DNA of 64,000 nucleotides from Leptidea sinapis (Eukaryota; Arthropoda; Insecta; Lepidoptera; Pieridae). Made by a program: the position numbers and the translations under genes. The stretch lies in the NCBI RefSeq assembly GCF_905404315.1, contig NC_066286.1, positions 10,733,501 through 10,797,500 of the forward strand, given 5' to 3'. The notes beneath the pieces are model-generated. The model was not told the origin of the DNA. It saw only the letters and a program-made list of their open reading frames with translations, and did not search any database. Positions 46,699-58,803 of this stretch are shown in pieces; positions within the stretch are counted from its first letter, which is position 1; every line of letters starts with the position of its first letter.

Positions 46699-47074
46699 CT
46701 AGCTGACTCGACAGACGTTGTTCTTAACATAATAATTAAAATACTGTTTTTTTTATGAATTGTCAATAATATTCCATAACATCAATAATTATTTTATAAA
46801 ATATGCTCCCTGTTGTTATAGTGAAATTGTTTCACGGCAGAACTGTCCAACCGTGCGTCGATAAATTTTCTCATAGAAAATATTTCCATACAAAACAAAT
46901 ATTGAAAATAAAAATAATTATGGGTCCCAAATCGAAATAAAAACTATCCTATCTCTCAAGTTGGACTAAACTGCACTCCATGAAGTAATCCCCATTAAAA
47001 TCCGTTCATTAATTTAGGAGTCCATCGCGGACAAACAACGTGTCACGTAATTTATATATAATATTAAGATATAC
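46699..47074 (-). mobile_element. Helitron-like element, copy A of a shared pair
   Basis: Minus strand ends AACGTCTGTCGAGTCAGCTAG. Internal blocks CTATCTCTCAAGTTGGACTA and CATGAAGTAATCCCCATTAA (plus sense) are nearly identical to 59911-60272. A TA microsatellite lies at the CTAG end. Confidence 0.55.
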
Positions 47075-48529
47075 GAGAAACTACTTTGTGAATTACTTGA
47101 GTCAGTTACAACGAAGGTTATGACTCAAACATAACTCAGTCCTTGTAAGTACCAACTCAACTGGTCATTCATAAACAATTTACACTTGTGAATGTCTTGT
47201 TGAAAGTGGCCAGCGCAGGGTTTCCTTCGTACATTACTTGTATCGTCATACTATATCAGGTATTATACAAAGAGTTTTACGCGTCTGTCCGTCTGAGCGC
47301 GATAAGCTCAAAAACCGGACAATTACGAGTGGGACTTGCATAAGAAAAGGTACTATCGTACAAGATGCAACAACATGTTTTTTTATGTTTTGGATTCCGC
47401 CAAAACAGCAACAACTGTTGCGGCTCTACGTCAGAATTTCAGCTGTCTAATAATTGTTCCTGTGTTGTGACAATACCGCTATTTCGCTTATAGACGAACC
47501 CCGCGCCATTTAAACTACTGAATGCGGTACACTCCTACAGAGGGAGCGATTTATTACGGAGATTTTATATGTTGATAATTCAATAAACGCCGAAAAATTT
47601 AAATGTAATTGTTGTTGTACTGAATTTAATAAAAAAAATAAGTACCACTTAAAAATTCTGGGGCCCTCGAAGCATCTACAAAGCGATGGCTTACCACTTT
47701 TTCCTTGAACGATAATACATTAAAGTAACCAACAAGACATGCTAGTGTCTCTATACGACTAATAAAAACATTATTGACGTCGGTAAACCGCAGATAATCG
47801 CCGCAACTCGGCCCTTGCGTCAATTTAATCAAAACAGGAAACACGCTGGGACGTAGAAATTGTACACTTTTCGTAGAAGCGGAACAATAAGGGACAATAT
47901 TATTTGATTGAGCCTCTTGTTGTTAGGCAATAAATGACAATAGGCCAGGTTTATACGCCTGACAGCAGCTACGTCTTACACACGCGATTTATTAATCACT
48001 TTGTTTTAATGCTCTGAATTATTGTTAAGATACACTCTTGAATTAACGTTATTTTTATTGATTCATCCATAAACTATTATAGAAAATAATAATTAAGTAG
48101 GACGCTTTACAGTCCACATATCATTGTGTGACAGTATGTTCTGAATCATATCGTATAATAAAAACAGTGACACAGCGTAACCACCAAACACTTATGTCAT
48201 GTAAGTGTAAGTACGCCGGCACTCACAACCTTCACATTAGGTGATAGAGAATCGGTCCTGAATTAAAAGAACCATCTATTTGATTCCAAAGTCACGCCAG
48301 AAGCGGGTAGGTCACCACTTTTTTCAATACTTCGATTCTTGAACTATTTATTGTGAGATACATAATACACTAAGTGTTCGAAGATTTGGAATGAATGACA
48401 AATATGGGAAAAGTAAATTTCCAATCAATTTTTTTTGTAATGTGTCTATAGCTTTAAATAATAAGTCACTCTGACGTAAAAAGTGTTATACAAAATAACA
48501 AGATATCAGTAAAAAATATTTCAACATGT
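47075..48529. other. No identified gene; one unexplained minus-strand ORF
   Basis: 47626-47844 (-) is open, with PSCGDYLRFTDVNNVFISRI and VSHRFVDASRAPEFLSG. Composition is fairly protein-like but no family is recognised and no splice context stands out. Confidence 0.4.
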
Positions 48530-48945
48530 TGTATAGTGATGTTTGTGGGGCGATGTATATGCTTTTACAACAAAATCCCAGAAAATGTTCAAAGCAAAAG
48601 TATTACGTTATTCAAAAGAATTGTTAAAAAACGTTTGTGTGGTAAAGGTTACTATAACATAAATGACTTTCTTAATGATACCAAAGATTGGGAATGGAGC
48701 GACCGCCCTCAGGCTATTAAATAATAACTTTAATTGTACAATGTTACTTTGTAAATGTTACTTTAATTGTAAAACATATTTTTGCCGGAAATATTTTTTA
48801 TAAAAAAAATCCCGCTGAGTCTGTTGCGCCCATTCTTCTCAGGCCAGAGGCATTCATTTTGGAATGGGTGGTAGTTTTTTGACTTTCAATAAGTGATTTC
48901 ACATCCTATTTTGAATAAAAATATTTGTATTTGAATTTGATGTCC
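48530..48945 (+). mobile_element. LINE 3' end, second jockey/CR1-like group (FYNKIPE group)
   Basis: Short RT C-terminus FVGRCICFYNKIPENVQ then YYNINDFLNDTKDWEWSDRP, stop at 48722-48724. The 3' UTR carries CCCGCTGAGTCTGTTGCGCC, TTTTGGAATGGGTGGTAG and the common lepidopteran end ATTTTGAATAAAAATATTTG. This is the uninterrupted reference for the nested copy at 37085-37935. Confidence 0.75.
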
Positions 48946-49146
48946 GCAATAGCAATGATATAGTGATGCACTAATAACCGATTACTGATCATAATTCAAA
49001 AGATTGACGGCTTTTGTTTCAATTAAAACCCTTTTTTCCCGGACCTTTTTCAGACCAGAACTGAATGATACAAGCATACTGCTGCAAAGAGGATATAAAT
49101 ACTACGTAAGAGGCGGGACTGCCTAAGTAAAATTTGAAATTTAGTT

Positions 49147-49345
49147 TAGTATGAAACGTGCAGTCATTTGACATAAGTTTGAAAGTAGTACTTAGTACCT
49201 TCAGTATAGCGATTGGCGAAGAAGTTCCGGCTTAGTTTAAAAGCGAACAGTTGCTTAAAACGTAGTGGATTTCGATCGATCTCCGTTATTTGCAAGATTA
49301 TAGCCGTCAACTGTCAATCTATCAATGACTGCACGTTTCATACAA
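49147..49345. mobile_element. Foldback element, ~200 bp
   Basis: Inverted ends GTATGAAACGTGCAGTCATT / AATGACTGCACGTTTCATAC. Not duplicated elsewhere in the window. Confidence 0.6.
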
Positions 49346-49873
49346 TTCTTAGAGAGTTTCGCTAGGCTGCACTGCTGTTTTGCGGGATTCAGTCTTATAA
49401 ATTATTTGTCAAAGAGCTACATGTATGTATGATATATTCTTTGACAGAGCGAACACCAAAGAGTAATACTAATATGGCGATTTATATTTGACAACCGCTG
49501 ACAACGTAAAATAAAAAGTTATACTCTTGCGCGTGGTCATTTATAGCACACGCATGAATAATGCATTCAATAGTTGGATACGTTGTAGAAGTTAATGGTC
49601 GGAATGTGAAATAAATAGAGTGTGGCAGAAATCACCTGTTTTTTATTACAATTATAATCACCATCTTTGAGTTATGGCCAATTATCATTGAGATCGTGTT
49701 TCTGTTCAATGAACTGGGATAAGACATAGGCACTTAACCAATCGCTTTACACATAAATACAAATTTATTATCTTTGTCCTCTCTCCCTCACTCTCAATCC
49801 TTTTCGAGGAATAAAAAACAATTGAAAAACATCTGGAAACAACATTTCTCTAATGTTTTTTTTTTAATTTAAG

Positions 49874-49985
49874 TTAGAGTAGGTTTTATTTATTTAAACT
49901 TTTAAAGCATTGGTAACAAGACCACCAAGCTCAAACCAAAATACAATAGAAGAATATTTAAATCATATTTCAATATACTTGATTA
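49874..49985 (-). repeat. Same retroelement 3' end, copy 2
   Basis: TTAAAGCATTGGTAACAAGA and AATATTTAAATCATATTTCA are the inverse of 9270-9400. Confidence 0.45.
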
Positions 49986-50424
49986 CAAGAAAAACCCCGT
50001 TAGGTTTATGGGCAAAAAAATGTTGATAAAATTTAGAGCTCCGTTTAATGAAAGAAAAATAAAGACAAATGAAAAATAGCTGGAAAAATGATCGACTAAT
50101 TTGTTTCTTTTTTTGACATTTAATCATTTAATGTCATAAAAACCAACCAGATACAAATAAAACGAAAAGCTAAGCAATTTTTATTACAATTTTATACATA
50201 CTCTAGGTACCTTTGCGAAAAGTCTTTGCTAGGCATAATATTATTGTACCGGAAAATCTAGTATATTTATGAAAATTAATTATAGTTTGTTCATGAATAT
50301 TGGCACCTTTTTGCTAAGTGATATTCAATCTTCGCCATATCGCGGCATTGTGACCACAGTGTAAAAGTTAAAACTATTTTTAAAATACAAAACTCTGTAT
50401 ACTCTGTGTCATATGCTAATTTAT

Positions 50425-50710
50425 CTTTTTTTATGAAAATAAGGGACGAGACAAGTAGGACGTTCAGCTGATATACGTCCTAGCCATTACATTCTTGAAA
50501 TACACAAAACATTCTGAATGGCACTACAACTACGGCCGTCACTTTGAGACATAAGATGTTAAGTCTCGATTGCCCAGTAATTTCACTAGCTAAGGCGCCC
50601 TTCACACCGAAACACAGTAATGTTTACATATTACTGCTTCACGGCAGAAATAGGCGCCGTTGTGGTACCCATAATCTAGCCGGCTCCCTATGCAAAGGAG
50701 CCTCCCACTG
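50425..50710 (-). repeat. A-tailed repeat, copy 9
   Basis: Reverse. Ends intact; the hairpin arm nearest the A tail is deleted. Confidence 0.85.
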
Positions 50711-51089
50711 GCTCTAGAATATAGGTAAAACTTTACAAAATAGTAGAGAGATATTTTCCAATAGTTTCATAGAGTCAAAAATCGGCCCGTATAACTTTGA
50801 ATAAAAATCACTCTCATAATAATTATTTCCCAAACACGTCGTAAGAAGTACGACATTTAAATAAAACCCTTGAAATTTCTAAGTATTCTGACCTCAGCTT
50901 ATCTTTTCTTTTATTTGAGCAACTTTACCCTTTCTATACCAAAGTAAGAATACAAAAAAACACTTTAAATATCTTAAAAATGCGTGGAGCAATCAACTTG
51001 TCTTTGTCGGATAAATATTTCAGATAAGTAATCTACAAGGTTTTAGAGATTGGTGTTATTTTGTGAAATTTTATTGATATAATAATACA

Positions 51090-51240
51090 TACTTATACGA
51101 CTTTATTATAAAAGTGTATACCGTTGAAGGTATTATGTATCTTATGAACCCTACTAGAATTAGTTACAAGCATTCCCTTATTTCTAGTGTTATAATTTCG
51201 TGCTTATAGAATGCAGGAATGTGGTCGAACAATAGGCACA
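51090..51240 (-). mobile_element. LINE fragment like 3800-4260
   Basis: ACTTTATTATAAAAGTGTA, CTACTAGAATTAGTTACAA and TTATTTCTAGTGTTATAAT are shared with 4045-4155. Confidence 0.5.
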
Positions 51241-52234
51241 ATACCCCTGATCTCCATTTGAAAAGGCTGGTAGAGTTCCGAGATGGTCTGGGCTGATTGG
51301 AGTAAGAAGACGAACGGACATGTACAAGGCCCCAATCACGAGGCTAAGATTGTAAACAGCACAGTCAAACTAACCATCAGGTCCATAATCGAGAAGGTGT
51401 CTAAAAAGTAATTGGTAATCAAGCGTATTTTGTCTATTTTACATATAAGTTTGCACCTTCCCGCCCGCTCGCTGGGCGATTTTTAAAAGAAAATAAATTC
51501 ATTTTCATTCATCTTATTACAAATACAATCAAAACAATAAGTAGCCATCTAGGAAAAATTTCGCATCGAATGGTGGTAGTTTCGTGTCGATACGATCAGT
51601 GGTTTGGGCGTGATCGAGCCTCAAACAAAGACCATTTTCATTATATATTCTCTTAGTCTTAGTTTCATTCAACTAGCAAGGCTTTTGTTGCGAACTGTCT
51701 ACGGCAAATATATTTTACTACCGGCGGGTCAGGGCTGGATTCAGAAGACCGTTCCTGGCTAAAGGTATAAAATTACGTATCCCGACTAACTGACGCTGTT
51801 TATTTAGCCTAACCCGCTAAGGACACGAACTTCAACTTTGGAGGGATTTTTAAAGATTTCACCCCTATAGTGGATAGAATAAAAAATGAACATGACGTCA
51901 TCAGAGCAAGATGTATAAAAATTAAATAATTTTATCTCTATTCAGGTCCAACAACAAAACAAAAAAAGAATTAGTACAATACATGATCTATAATGAAGCT
52001 TATAAATTCTGAAAAATTAGTTGCTTTTATAATATTCTCTCTAAGTAATTGTTAAAATTTAAAATTAATAGTTAATCATACTGTTCTTGTCACATTAGAA
52101 ACTTTAAATCTTAATGAGAAATTTCTGAGCAACAATTGATTTAGCTTAATATATTATATTCCATTTATATGCACCTAGATATTAGATAATAATTGTTCTT
52201 AGTATTTTCTTTGATTAAAGCGAGTTGTTACACA

Positions 52235-52600
52235 TTTAAATAAAACACTTTTAAAGGGTTAAATCGCGTGTAATTGTAACGGTTTTACATTGGATAAAAA
52301 AACCCTAAAACCCATAACTACACATACCAAAAAAGAAGAGAACACTGTCAGTAAATTTTGTCAAAAACCATCTGTGCAAATACCACCTCCGAGGAAATAA
52401 ATGGCGCTAAACTTCATAATGATAACTATGACAAATACTTTCTGTGACTCACTTCATCTCCAGTCCCCCTGAAAACGCGATCTGGAAAGGTCTTGAAACG
52501 TCGGGTTAACTAAAATAAAAATGTAACTTTTACGCAAACATCTAATGTAAAACCGTTACAATTACACGCTTTTTAATCCTTTAAAAGTGTTTTATTTAAA
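52235..52600. mobile_element. Foldback element with ~58-bp inverted ends
   Basis: Left TTTAAATAAAACACTTTTAA then GCGTGTAATTGTAACGGTTT TACAT; the right end is its inverse with a few mismatches. The middle includes CTCCAGTCCCCCTGAAAACG and AAGGTCTTGAAACGTCGGG. 366 bp. Non-autonomous DNA transposon by structure; superfamily not determined. Confidence 0.75.
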
Positions 52601-52989
52601 TAATTGTTCTCTATTTTACTCCAAATAAGTAAATAAATAAATAAACTGGTGCTCAATATACGACACTTATTTACTTAACACCAATCACGTTAACAAAATG
52701 ATAGACCAATTAAAATCTAAAGATAGTCTGGTAAAAAACGAAACACGTAACCATTTCCAGCGGCTTACGTTCTACATTCTAGTAATAATAGGAATGTTCT
52801 TTGTGCTGTGAGCAATCCACATTAGGAGTTCGCATAAGAACATAATCATTCTCTCGGTATGCGCACGTGTTGTATTTGTTTTGTAATTACCGCCGTTATT
52901 GTCGTAGATGACGTGATTGTCGAGTCTTGAGAGCTTTTTACATACTTTCATGAGTCTTGGATCATACCGTAGCGCTTCCGTTGCGTACC

Positions 52990-53075
52990 ATTTTTTTTTA
53001 TGCAAGAAGACGATAAACGAGCAAACATACCACCTGTTTATGTGGTTACTGCGGGACGTACTCTCTTGATACACC
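52990..53075 (-). repeat. Retroelement 3' end with A tail
   Basis: Minus strand: CACATAAACAGGTGGTATGT, TTGCTCGTTTATCGTCTTCT, TGCAT and an A9 run. Confidence 0.4.
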
Positions 53076-53414
53076 TAGGAATGACAGGAGCGTAGCTGAA
53101 TTTTAAAAAGAGTTGAATTAACTTATACTTTTTCGAAGATAGACCTGAGGGCAACGTGGTGAGAGACAACGGATCAACTTGTTGCGTCGCCGAACCCTAT
53201 GTACTTACCTTCTCAATACTTTTTCAGCTTTCTTGCTCAAAATTGTTGCCTTTGCTGTATAGATCGAGTTACCCTAAATATTTTTTTTATTTTTGTAATT
53301 TTATAATAATAATTAAAATTCGAGGTAATTTGAGTTCTAAACTCCGCCAAAACGTGTACTGAATTAGGCATTAATTTGCGGAAATCCATAATATTCTAAA
53401 TATTATTAACGACG

Positions 53415-54245
53415 TGTATAGCCCCTAAGGGCTGTATTTCACCGGTACTCCATGGCGGCGCAACCAGTCGCGCCACCGTGGTGTGCGTAAGCTACCAAAC
53501 TAGACACCAGAGTCGCCACATCACAATGAGCCAGTACCAAAATTTACCTCAAAGAGATAGCACTAGTACTGTTGTATGTAAGTAGAAAAAGAAAGTTCAC
53601 GAGAAAAAAGAAACAGTGATGCGTTCATCCTTATTTAGCCTGAGCGTTTCATTTTTAAATCTCTATCGGAATCATCTGATGAAGAGTTATCCTAAATTGA
53701 TGGTCTACTTTGAATTTCGATAGAAACCTTTCTGTATCTAAATTATCCATCGTATGCAATTAACAAACGAAATTAAAAAACAAATCACAACAGTGCAAAC
53801 GTGTTGCATACATTAAGGTGGAAGCGTCACCGGCGGCCGAGTGAGTGAGACACCATACAGCTCTGTAGGAACATTTTTTTTTATGAAAATAAGGGACGGG
53901 GCGAGCAGGACGTTCAGCTGATGGTAATTGATACGCCCTACCCATTACAATGCAGTGCCGCTCAGGATTCTTGAAAAACCCAAAAATTCTGAGCGGCACG
54001 ACAATTGCGCTCGTCACCTTGAGACATAAGATGTTAAGTCTCATTTGCCCAGTAATTTCACTAGCTACGGCGCCCTTCAAACCGACCAAAGTAATGTTCA
54101 CACATTACTGCTTCACGGCATAAATAGGCGCCGTTGTGGTATCCATAATCTAGCCGGCTTCCTGTGCAAAGGAGCCTCCACTGGCAAAACCTATCCTAAC
54201 ATGTCGCGCCACCATGTAGCCATGGTGTCTCGGTGAAATATCGCC
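53415..54245. mobile_element. Possible inverted-end element containing repeat copy 10
   Basis: AAGGGCTGTATTTCACCGGT ... CCATGGCGGCGC at the left corresponds, inverted, to GTGGCGCGAC... AAGGGCGATATTTCACCGAG at the right (54190-54245). The left segment also folds on itself. Pairing is imperfect, so two separate inverted copies of a repeat are an alternative. Confidence 0.4.
53874..54183 (-). repeat. A-tailed repeat, copy 10 (young-looking, full length)
   Basis: Reverse. Long homopolymer tail, both hairpin arms well kept. Sits between the inverted GC-rich segments at 53415-53475 and 54190-54245. Confidence 0.88.
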
Positions 54246-54765
54246 CTTACGCTAAGCCGTGAGGTTGGGCTTTAGATCCATTCTGCATGTAGACTTACAA
54301 ATCTCAGCGGTATTAATTTCAGCCAGAAAGAAAAATTTACCTCTAAGAATAGGTTATTTATTATGATCGTTTATAACCGTCATTCCAGAAAATTCTAAGT
54401 GAAAAAAGGAAAATGTCAAAGGGCTCGATCGTTGGCTAGAAACATCTGCACTGAAACAAATTGCCGATGTACACCGCAGCTGCCAACGTTCATCTAAATG
54501 TCAGAGCCTTAAACGATTAATTGTCAAGGTCAACAGGGCTCATTGAGCTGCCGGTAACTGGTAGCAGTCAGGTGATTCATAGCAATGTATTAATTCTTTG
54601 TAATTGTCAAAGCTACCGCTTAAATTGAACATCTATGTGCGATTCAAACTGATTTGCTTGAAAGCAGATTGACAATGAAGGCATAACAGTTTGAACTACA
54701 GTAATCAGGTGGGAAGATGAAATAAAATTGACAGCAGAACCTAACTGGAGCAGAGTTGCCCAAAA

Positions 54766-55111
54766 CATTTGTTCCGAAGAGCTGTTCAACCTGATTCCTG
54801 CCGCCGAATTCCACCTTCGCACAACACGCCACAAGTTAGGATATCACCCCCACCATCTGGATGTGTGGCGGTCCTCCACAGTGCGGTTTACAAGGAGCTT
54901 TCTTCCACGTACTACAAAGCTATGGAATGAACTTCCTTGTGCGGTGTTTCCGGGACGATACGACATGGGTACCTTCAAAAAAAGCGCGTACACCTTCCTT
55001 AAAGGCCGGCAACGCTCCTGTGATTCCTCTGGTGTTGCAAGAGATTGTGGGCGGCGGTGATCACTTAACAACAGGTGACCCGTACGCTCGTTTGTCCTCC
55101 TATTCTATAAA
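54766..55111 (+). mobile_element. Truncated LINE 3' end, same family as 27054-27822
   Basis: Starts at TTGTTCCGAAGAGCTGTTC and keeps an uninterrupted C-terminal RT frame (EELFNLIPAAEFHLRTTRHK ... KLWNELP, FPGRYDMGTFKKSAYTFLKG). It then has the 3' UTR with GATCACTTAACA and CCGTACGCTCGTTTGTCCTC, and an A8 tail. Lacks the 52-bp insertion of the other copy and serves as its reference. Confidence 0.8.
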
Positions 55112-55131
55112 AAAAAACAGAAAAGAGTAGA

Positions 55132-55290
55132 AATCGTTGGAGGAGGCCTTTGCCAATCGGCACGCCGAACTAAGAGACATTTCATAGTTTATACTTTATA
55201 GCTTAAGGTTCTTGGTTTTTCAAACGGTAATTATTTTTAGTACGGCTTAAATAAAAATAAAATGGCTTATTATTATTATTTAATTGTTGT
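55132..55290 (+). mobile_element. Second RTE-like LINE 3' end with TTATTA tail
   Basis: TTGGAGGAGGCCTTTGCCAA, TCGGCACGCCGAACTAAGAG (residues LEEAFANRHAELRD in related elements) and a 3' UTR ending ATGGCTTATTATTATTATTT. It directly follows the LINE tail at 55111, so the two may be nested or chimeric. Confidence 0.5.
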
Positions 55291-55662
55291 ATCCAAAAAG
55301 ATATACGGAAAAAGATTACAATTTGGAACGTTATTGATGCATGACCGATCTATTTATAGTTTACGCCTGCGTGTAATCGAATGAATTACGTGTTTTCCTT
55401 AACTCTTGTACAATACATAATATAACAACAGCCCATTTATAAATATTTTCCCCTATAAAACCCTATGAATACAATAATAATAGTCATAAGGTACTAAAGG
55501 CAAGGTTTTCCCAACACTTTAGGCAAAAAGTGCTCGAACATTTATATCTATAGCGATAGATATACGTTCGACGCGGGCATGGCTAAGACACTAGCCCATA
55601 CAAGAAGCCCAGCGTCATTTGGGCCGCCCAGAAAGCTTGCAAGGTCTGCAAGCATCCACGTA

Positions 55663-55927
55663 CCAGTGGGAGGCTCCTTTACACAGGATGCCTGTTAGAT
55701 TATGGGTACCACAACGGCGCCTATTTCTGCCGTGAAGTAGTAATGTGTAAACATAACTGTATTTCGGTCTGAAGGGCGCCGTAGCTAGTGGAATTACTGT
55801 GCAAAAGAGACTTAACATCTTATGTCTCAAGGTGACAAGTGCAATTGTCGTGCCGCTCAGAATTTGTGGGTTTTTCAAAAATCCTGAGCGGCACTGCATT
55901 ATAATGGGTAGGGGGTATCAATTACCG
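55663..55927 (+). repeat. A-tailed repeat, copy 11, truncated at a tRNA-like segment
   Basis: Forward. Stops at TATCAATTACC, where a reverse tRNA-like sequence begins, so the last 45 bp and the tail are missing. Confidence 0.8.
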
Positions 55928-55990
55928 AAACCACGGCCTCTCGCGTTCCGTGCGAGCGCTCTTTCCAACTGAGCCATTCGTTCGAGTGAC
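55925..55990 (-). repeat. tRNA-derived SINE head (not a functional tRNA)
   Basis: The minus strand reads TGGCTCAGTTGG (pol III box A), then CTCGC-ACGGAAC-GCGAG (anticodon-like stem and loop) and GGCCGTGGTTTCG, where box B should follow but is cut by the junction with the A-tailed repeat. The D- and anticodon-like arms are recognisable. The acceptor stem is absent. Confidence 0.55.
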
Positions 55991-56668
55991 GTATCGTCAT
56001 TAAATAATGTAAGCTTTGTTCAACTCTCAGGTTATGGCTTCATCTACAGGATCTACTTTATATTTGATAACCTGCTCATCCCCAATATTTTCATATTAGG
56101 AAATTGACTTGAGATGTCGCTCTTGCAAATCTAAGCAATTTGTTATGTTTTTAAAGCGATAACCCTCACTTCTATGATTTGTGTAATTAATCCTTAAATT
56201 TTTACTAGTAATTGAGTCATTTTTTAATATAGTCGTTAGACAAGAAAAACCTCTCTTAGGCTCAAGTAACAAAGTCCCAGTCTTTAAAATAAAAATGCAA
56301 ATACTGTGTTTACACCAATACTTAAAAGTATTGATATAAACAATAATACCTACGCACGCGGATATAAAAAAAACAACAGCGCGTGGCACCAGTGTTTTAC
56401 TTTTTTATTTCACAATGCTATGGTCGGTGCCTTATCAGCCACATGGTGTGGTGTTGGCGCGTGCCCTATGACTTTACGGTCAACGGAGCGTTAAGAAGGC
56501 TGATACACTTATTCCCTTTTTTTATTATCATTTCGTATAGATATATCCCAACTAAGAAATTTGCCCTAAAAACAGCGCGGGTTTAATGATACTGAGTAAT
56601 CATAAGGAAATATTAACGCCCTTTTCAACTAACATAAAAAGAGTATATCTACATATTATATACGACTA

Positions 56669-56858
56669 TTTTTTTTATGAAAATAAGGGACGAGACGATC
56701 AGGACGTTCAGCTGATGGTAATTGATACGCCCTTCCCATTACAATGCAGTGCCGCTCAAGCCATTTGAAAAAAAAATTTGAGCGGCACTACAATTGCGCT
56801 CGTCACCTTGAGACATAAGATGTTAAGTCTAATTTGCCCAGTAATTTCACACATTACT
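56669..56858 (-). repeat. A-tailed repeat, copy 12 (internally deleted)
   Basis: Reverse. Runs from the tail to the CAGTAATTTCAC motif, then jumps to ACATTACT and stops. Confidence 0.8.
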
Positions 56859-57061
56859 AGTAGCCCGTTCTTGTGAACAAACCATATTTTAATGTTACTC
56901 TATTTGAAATGGTTTAACCTGAATAGCTTTTGATTCCGACCACCTGAAAACCCAAACTCGAAACAATTATATGCTTTTCTCATCAAGACCTTTCCAACGA
57001 TATATTATGGATGTCTGTACCTATTTTTTTACCGTTTTTGTGCTTTATACACAGAGATAAC

Positions 57062-57305
57062 TTGCGATGAGACGTCACTTCTTTTCGGGTATTCTACCGC
57101 GTTTATCACAAAGAGTGTTTCGCAGACTTGATTCCTGCCGCCGAATTCCACATTCACTATACATACTACAATCTTATATATATATCATCCTTAGCCCTTA
57201 CCGTCTGAAATCTGAATGTGTGGCTTTGCTCTACAGTTCAAGTGTTTCAAGGACGAACCCAACCCTCATATAAAGCGTTTCAGATTTCTCTGAAATATCG
57301 TACAC
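57062..57305 (+). mobile_element. Degenerate LINE fragment, same family
   Basis: GCGTTTATCACAAAGAGTGT, TTGATTCCTGCCGCCGAATT and TGAATGTGTGGCTTTGCTC align in order with the copies above, with deletions. Confidence 0.6.
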
Positions 57306-57545
57306 TAAATTTATTATTAGATAGCCTGAGTGTGGTCGCTCCATTCCCATTCTGTGGTATCATTAAGAAATTTATTTATTTACCTTTAATACAAAAAAAA
57401 ACTTGAAAAATTCTTTTGAATTTCTTAAGATGTTTGTTGGGAATATTTTCTGCGATCATGTTTTAAAAGCATATTCATACATCGCCCGAGAAAAGACTTA
57501 CTGACGCGACTTAAGAGAGTAGTAGGTATAACAAGTTTCTGTTGG
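57306..57545 (-). mobile_element. FYNKIPE-group LINE fragment
   Basis: Minus-strand sequence CCACAGAATGGGAATGGAGC and the CGGGCGATGTATGAATATGC section align with 48535-48720. Several indels. Confidence 0.6.
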
Positions 57546-57570
57546 TTGCTGGTGTTAGAAAGACGTTCCT

Positions 57571-57790
57571 TTATGGTATGACAATGCAGTGCCGATCAGG
57601 ACTTCTAATTCAACCCAATATTTCGCTTGTCACTTTGGTACAAGACGTTAAAACTCATCAGCTCAGTAATACACTAGGTCCGACATCTAAGGGTATCTAA
57701 TCTGCACTATATTGTTGTTGTATATGCTTGCACATTATTGCTTCACGGCTGAAGAATGCAACGTAGAGGTATCCACCTAAGCAGCATCAA
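57571..57790 (-). repeat. A-tailed repeat, copy 13 (old, degenerate)
   Basis: Reverse. Recognised by AATGCAGTGCCGATCAGGA, CACATTATTGCTTCACGGC and AGGTATCCA. Confidence 0.6.
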
Positions 57791-57900
57791 CTGATGGACT
57801 TATCAAAAATATGCACGCATGTATACATAATAGCTTTCAAATCATTTCCATATTCAATAATCGACGTCTTCTTCGCGTTATGTAATCTACTTTCTACTCG

Positions 57901-58212
57901 CTTGTGGGAGGTTCCTTTGCACCGGATGCCGGCTAGATTTGGGTACCATAACGGCGCCTATTTCTGCCGTGATGCAGTAATGTGTAAACATTACTGTTTC
58001 GTTCTGAAGGGCGCTGTAGCTAGTGTAGCTACTGAGCAAATGAGACTTAACATTTTACGTCTCAAGGTGACGAGCGCGATTGTAGTGCCGTTCAGAATAT
58101 TTGGGTTTTTCAAGAATCCTGAACGGCACTGCATTGTAATGGGCAGGGCGTATCAATTACCATCAGCTGAACGTGATGCACGTCTCGTTCCTTATTTAAA
58201 AAAAACAAAAAC
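57901..58212 (+). repeat. A-tailed repeat, copy 14 (full length)
   Basis: Forward, with complete hairpin and an A-rich tail interrupted by single C residues. Only about 110 bp from the oppositely oriented copy 13. Confidence 0.88.
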
Positions 58213-58734
58213 GAAGTGCTTAAGGCGGTAAAACATGCAATCGACCTTGATCATGTTGTCAAAGTGGGTGACCAAGGCGTACTAGTCGTATTTAAAGGTT
58301 AAAATAATAATTAGTTAATAATAATTGAGGACTGAAAAATAATTAAGACAACCCGATGTATTTTTCTTTTCTACTTGGAAACAAAAATGATGTTATTTGG
58401 AGTAATAGTAACCGATGGTTAAGGTTATAATTTAGTATACCGAGGGGGGTTTATGATTTTTTAGTTAAAGCATGTGATTTGAAAAATAATAAGTACAACA
58501 ACGATCCAACGTATACTGTAATCAATGTAATATTAACTGTTTATAGAACTGTTAGTTATAATATTATCACTGGGAGTCGTTCTCTTTGACAGCTCTTGTC
58601 ACTGCGACAACTTAGTGAAGAGATTCTTTTCCAAACGTGAGAACAGGCAGCGATCCACTAATAATACTCGTGTCTCTTTCATTAACACGGGAACTGTTGT
58701 AAGTTTCTTGAGCCTGAAAATAGATGATACTTAC

Positions 58735-58803
58735 TCGCTTTCTTGCCGACGCGGGTTGCGCAATTACTGAAGACAAATTTCCCACTCTGTCCAATCCGAA
58801 TCC
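58735..58803 (-). CDS. Orphan 69-nt exon-like segment, unidentified
   Basis: On the minus strand a T-rich tract and TTTTTTCAG precede 69 nt (23 codons, divisible by three), followed by the strong donor GTAAGT. The frame without stops that uses whole codons reads GFGLDRVGNLSSVIAQPASA then RKR. A second frame is also open. Base composition is more GC-rich than the flanks. I do not recognise the peptide, and no partner exon was found, so this is a candidate internal exon of a large-intron gene or a chance or TE-derived match. Confidence 0.22.

Noticed and set aside
53760..54101. Minus-strand ORF with MRLNILCLKVTSAIVVPLRI
   Set aside because: The same peptide occurs at other repeat copies (for example 31905-32105 and 57794-58231). 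It is a by-product of the A-tailed repeat, not a gene.
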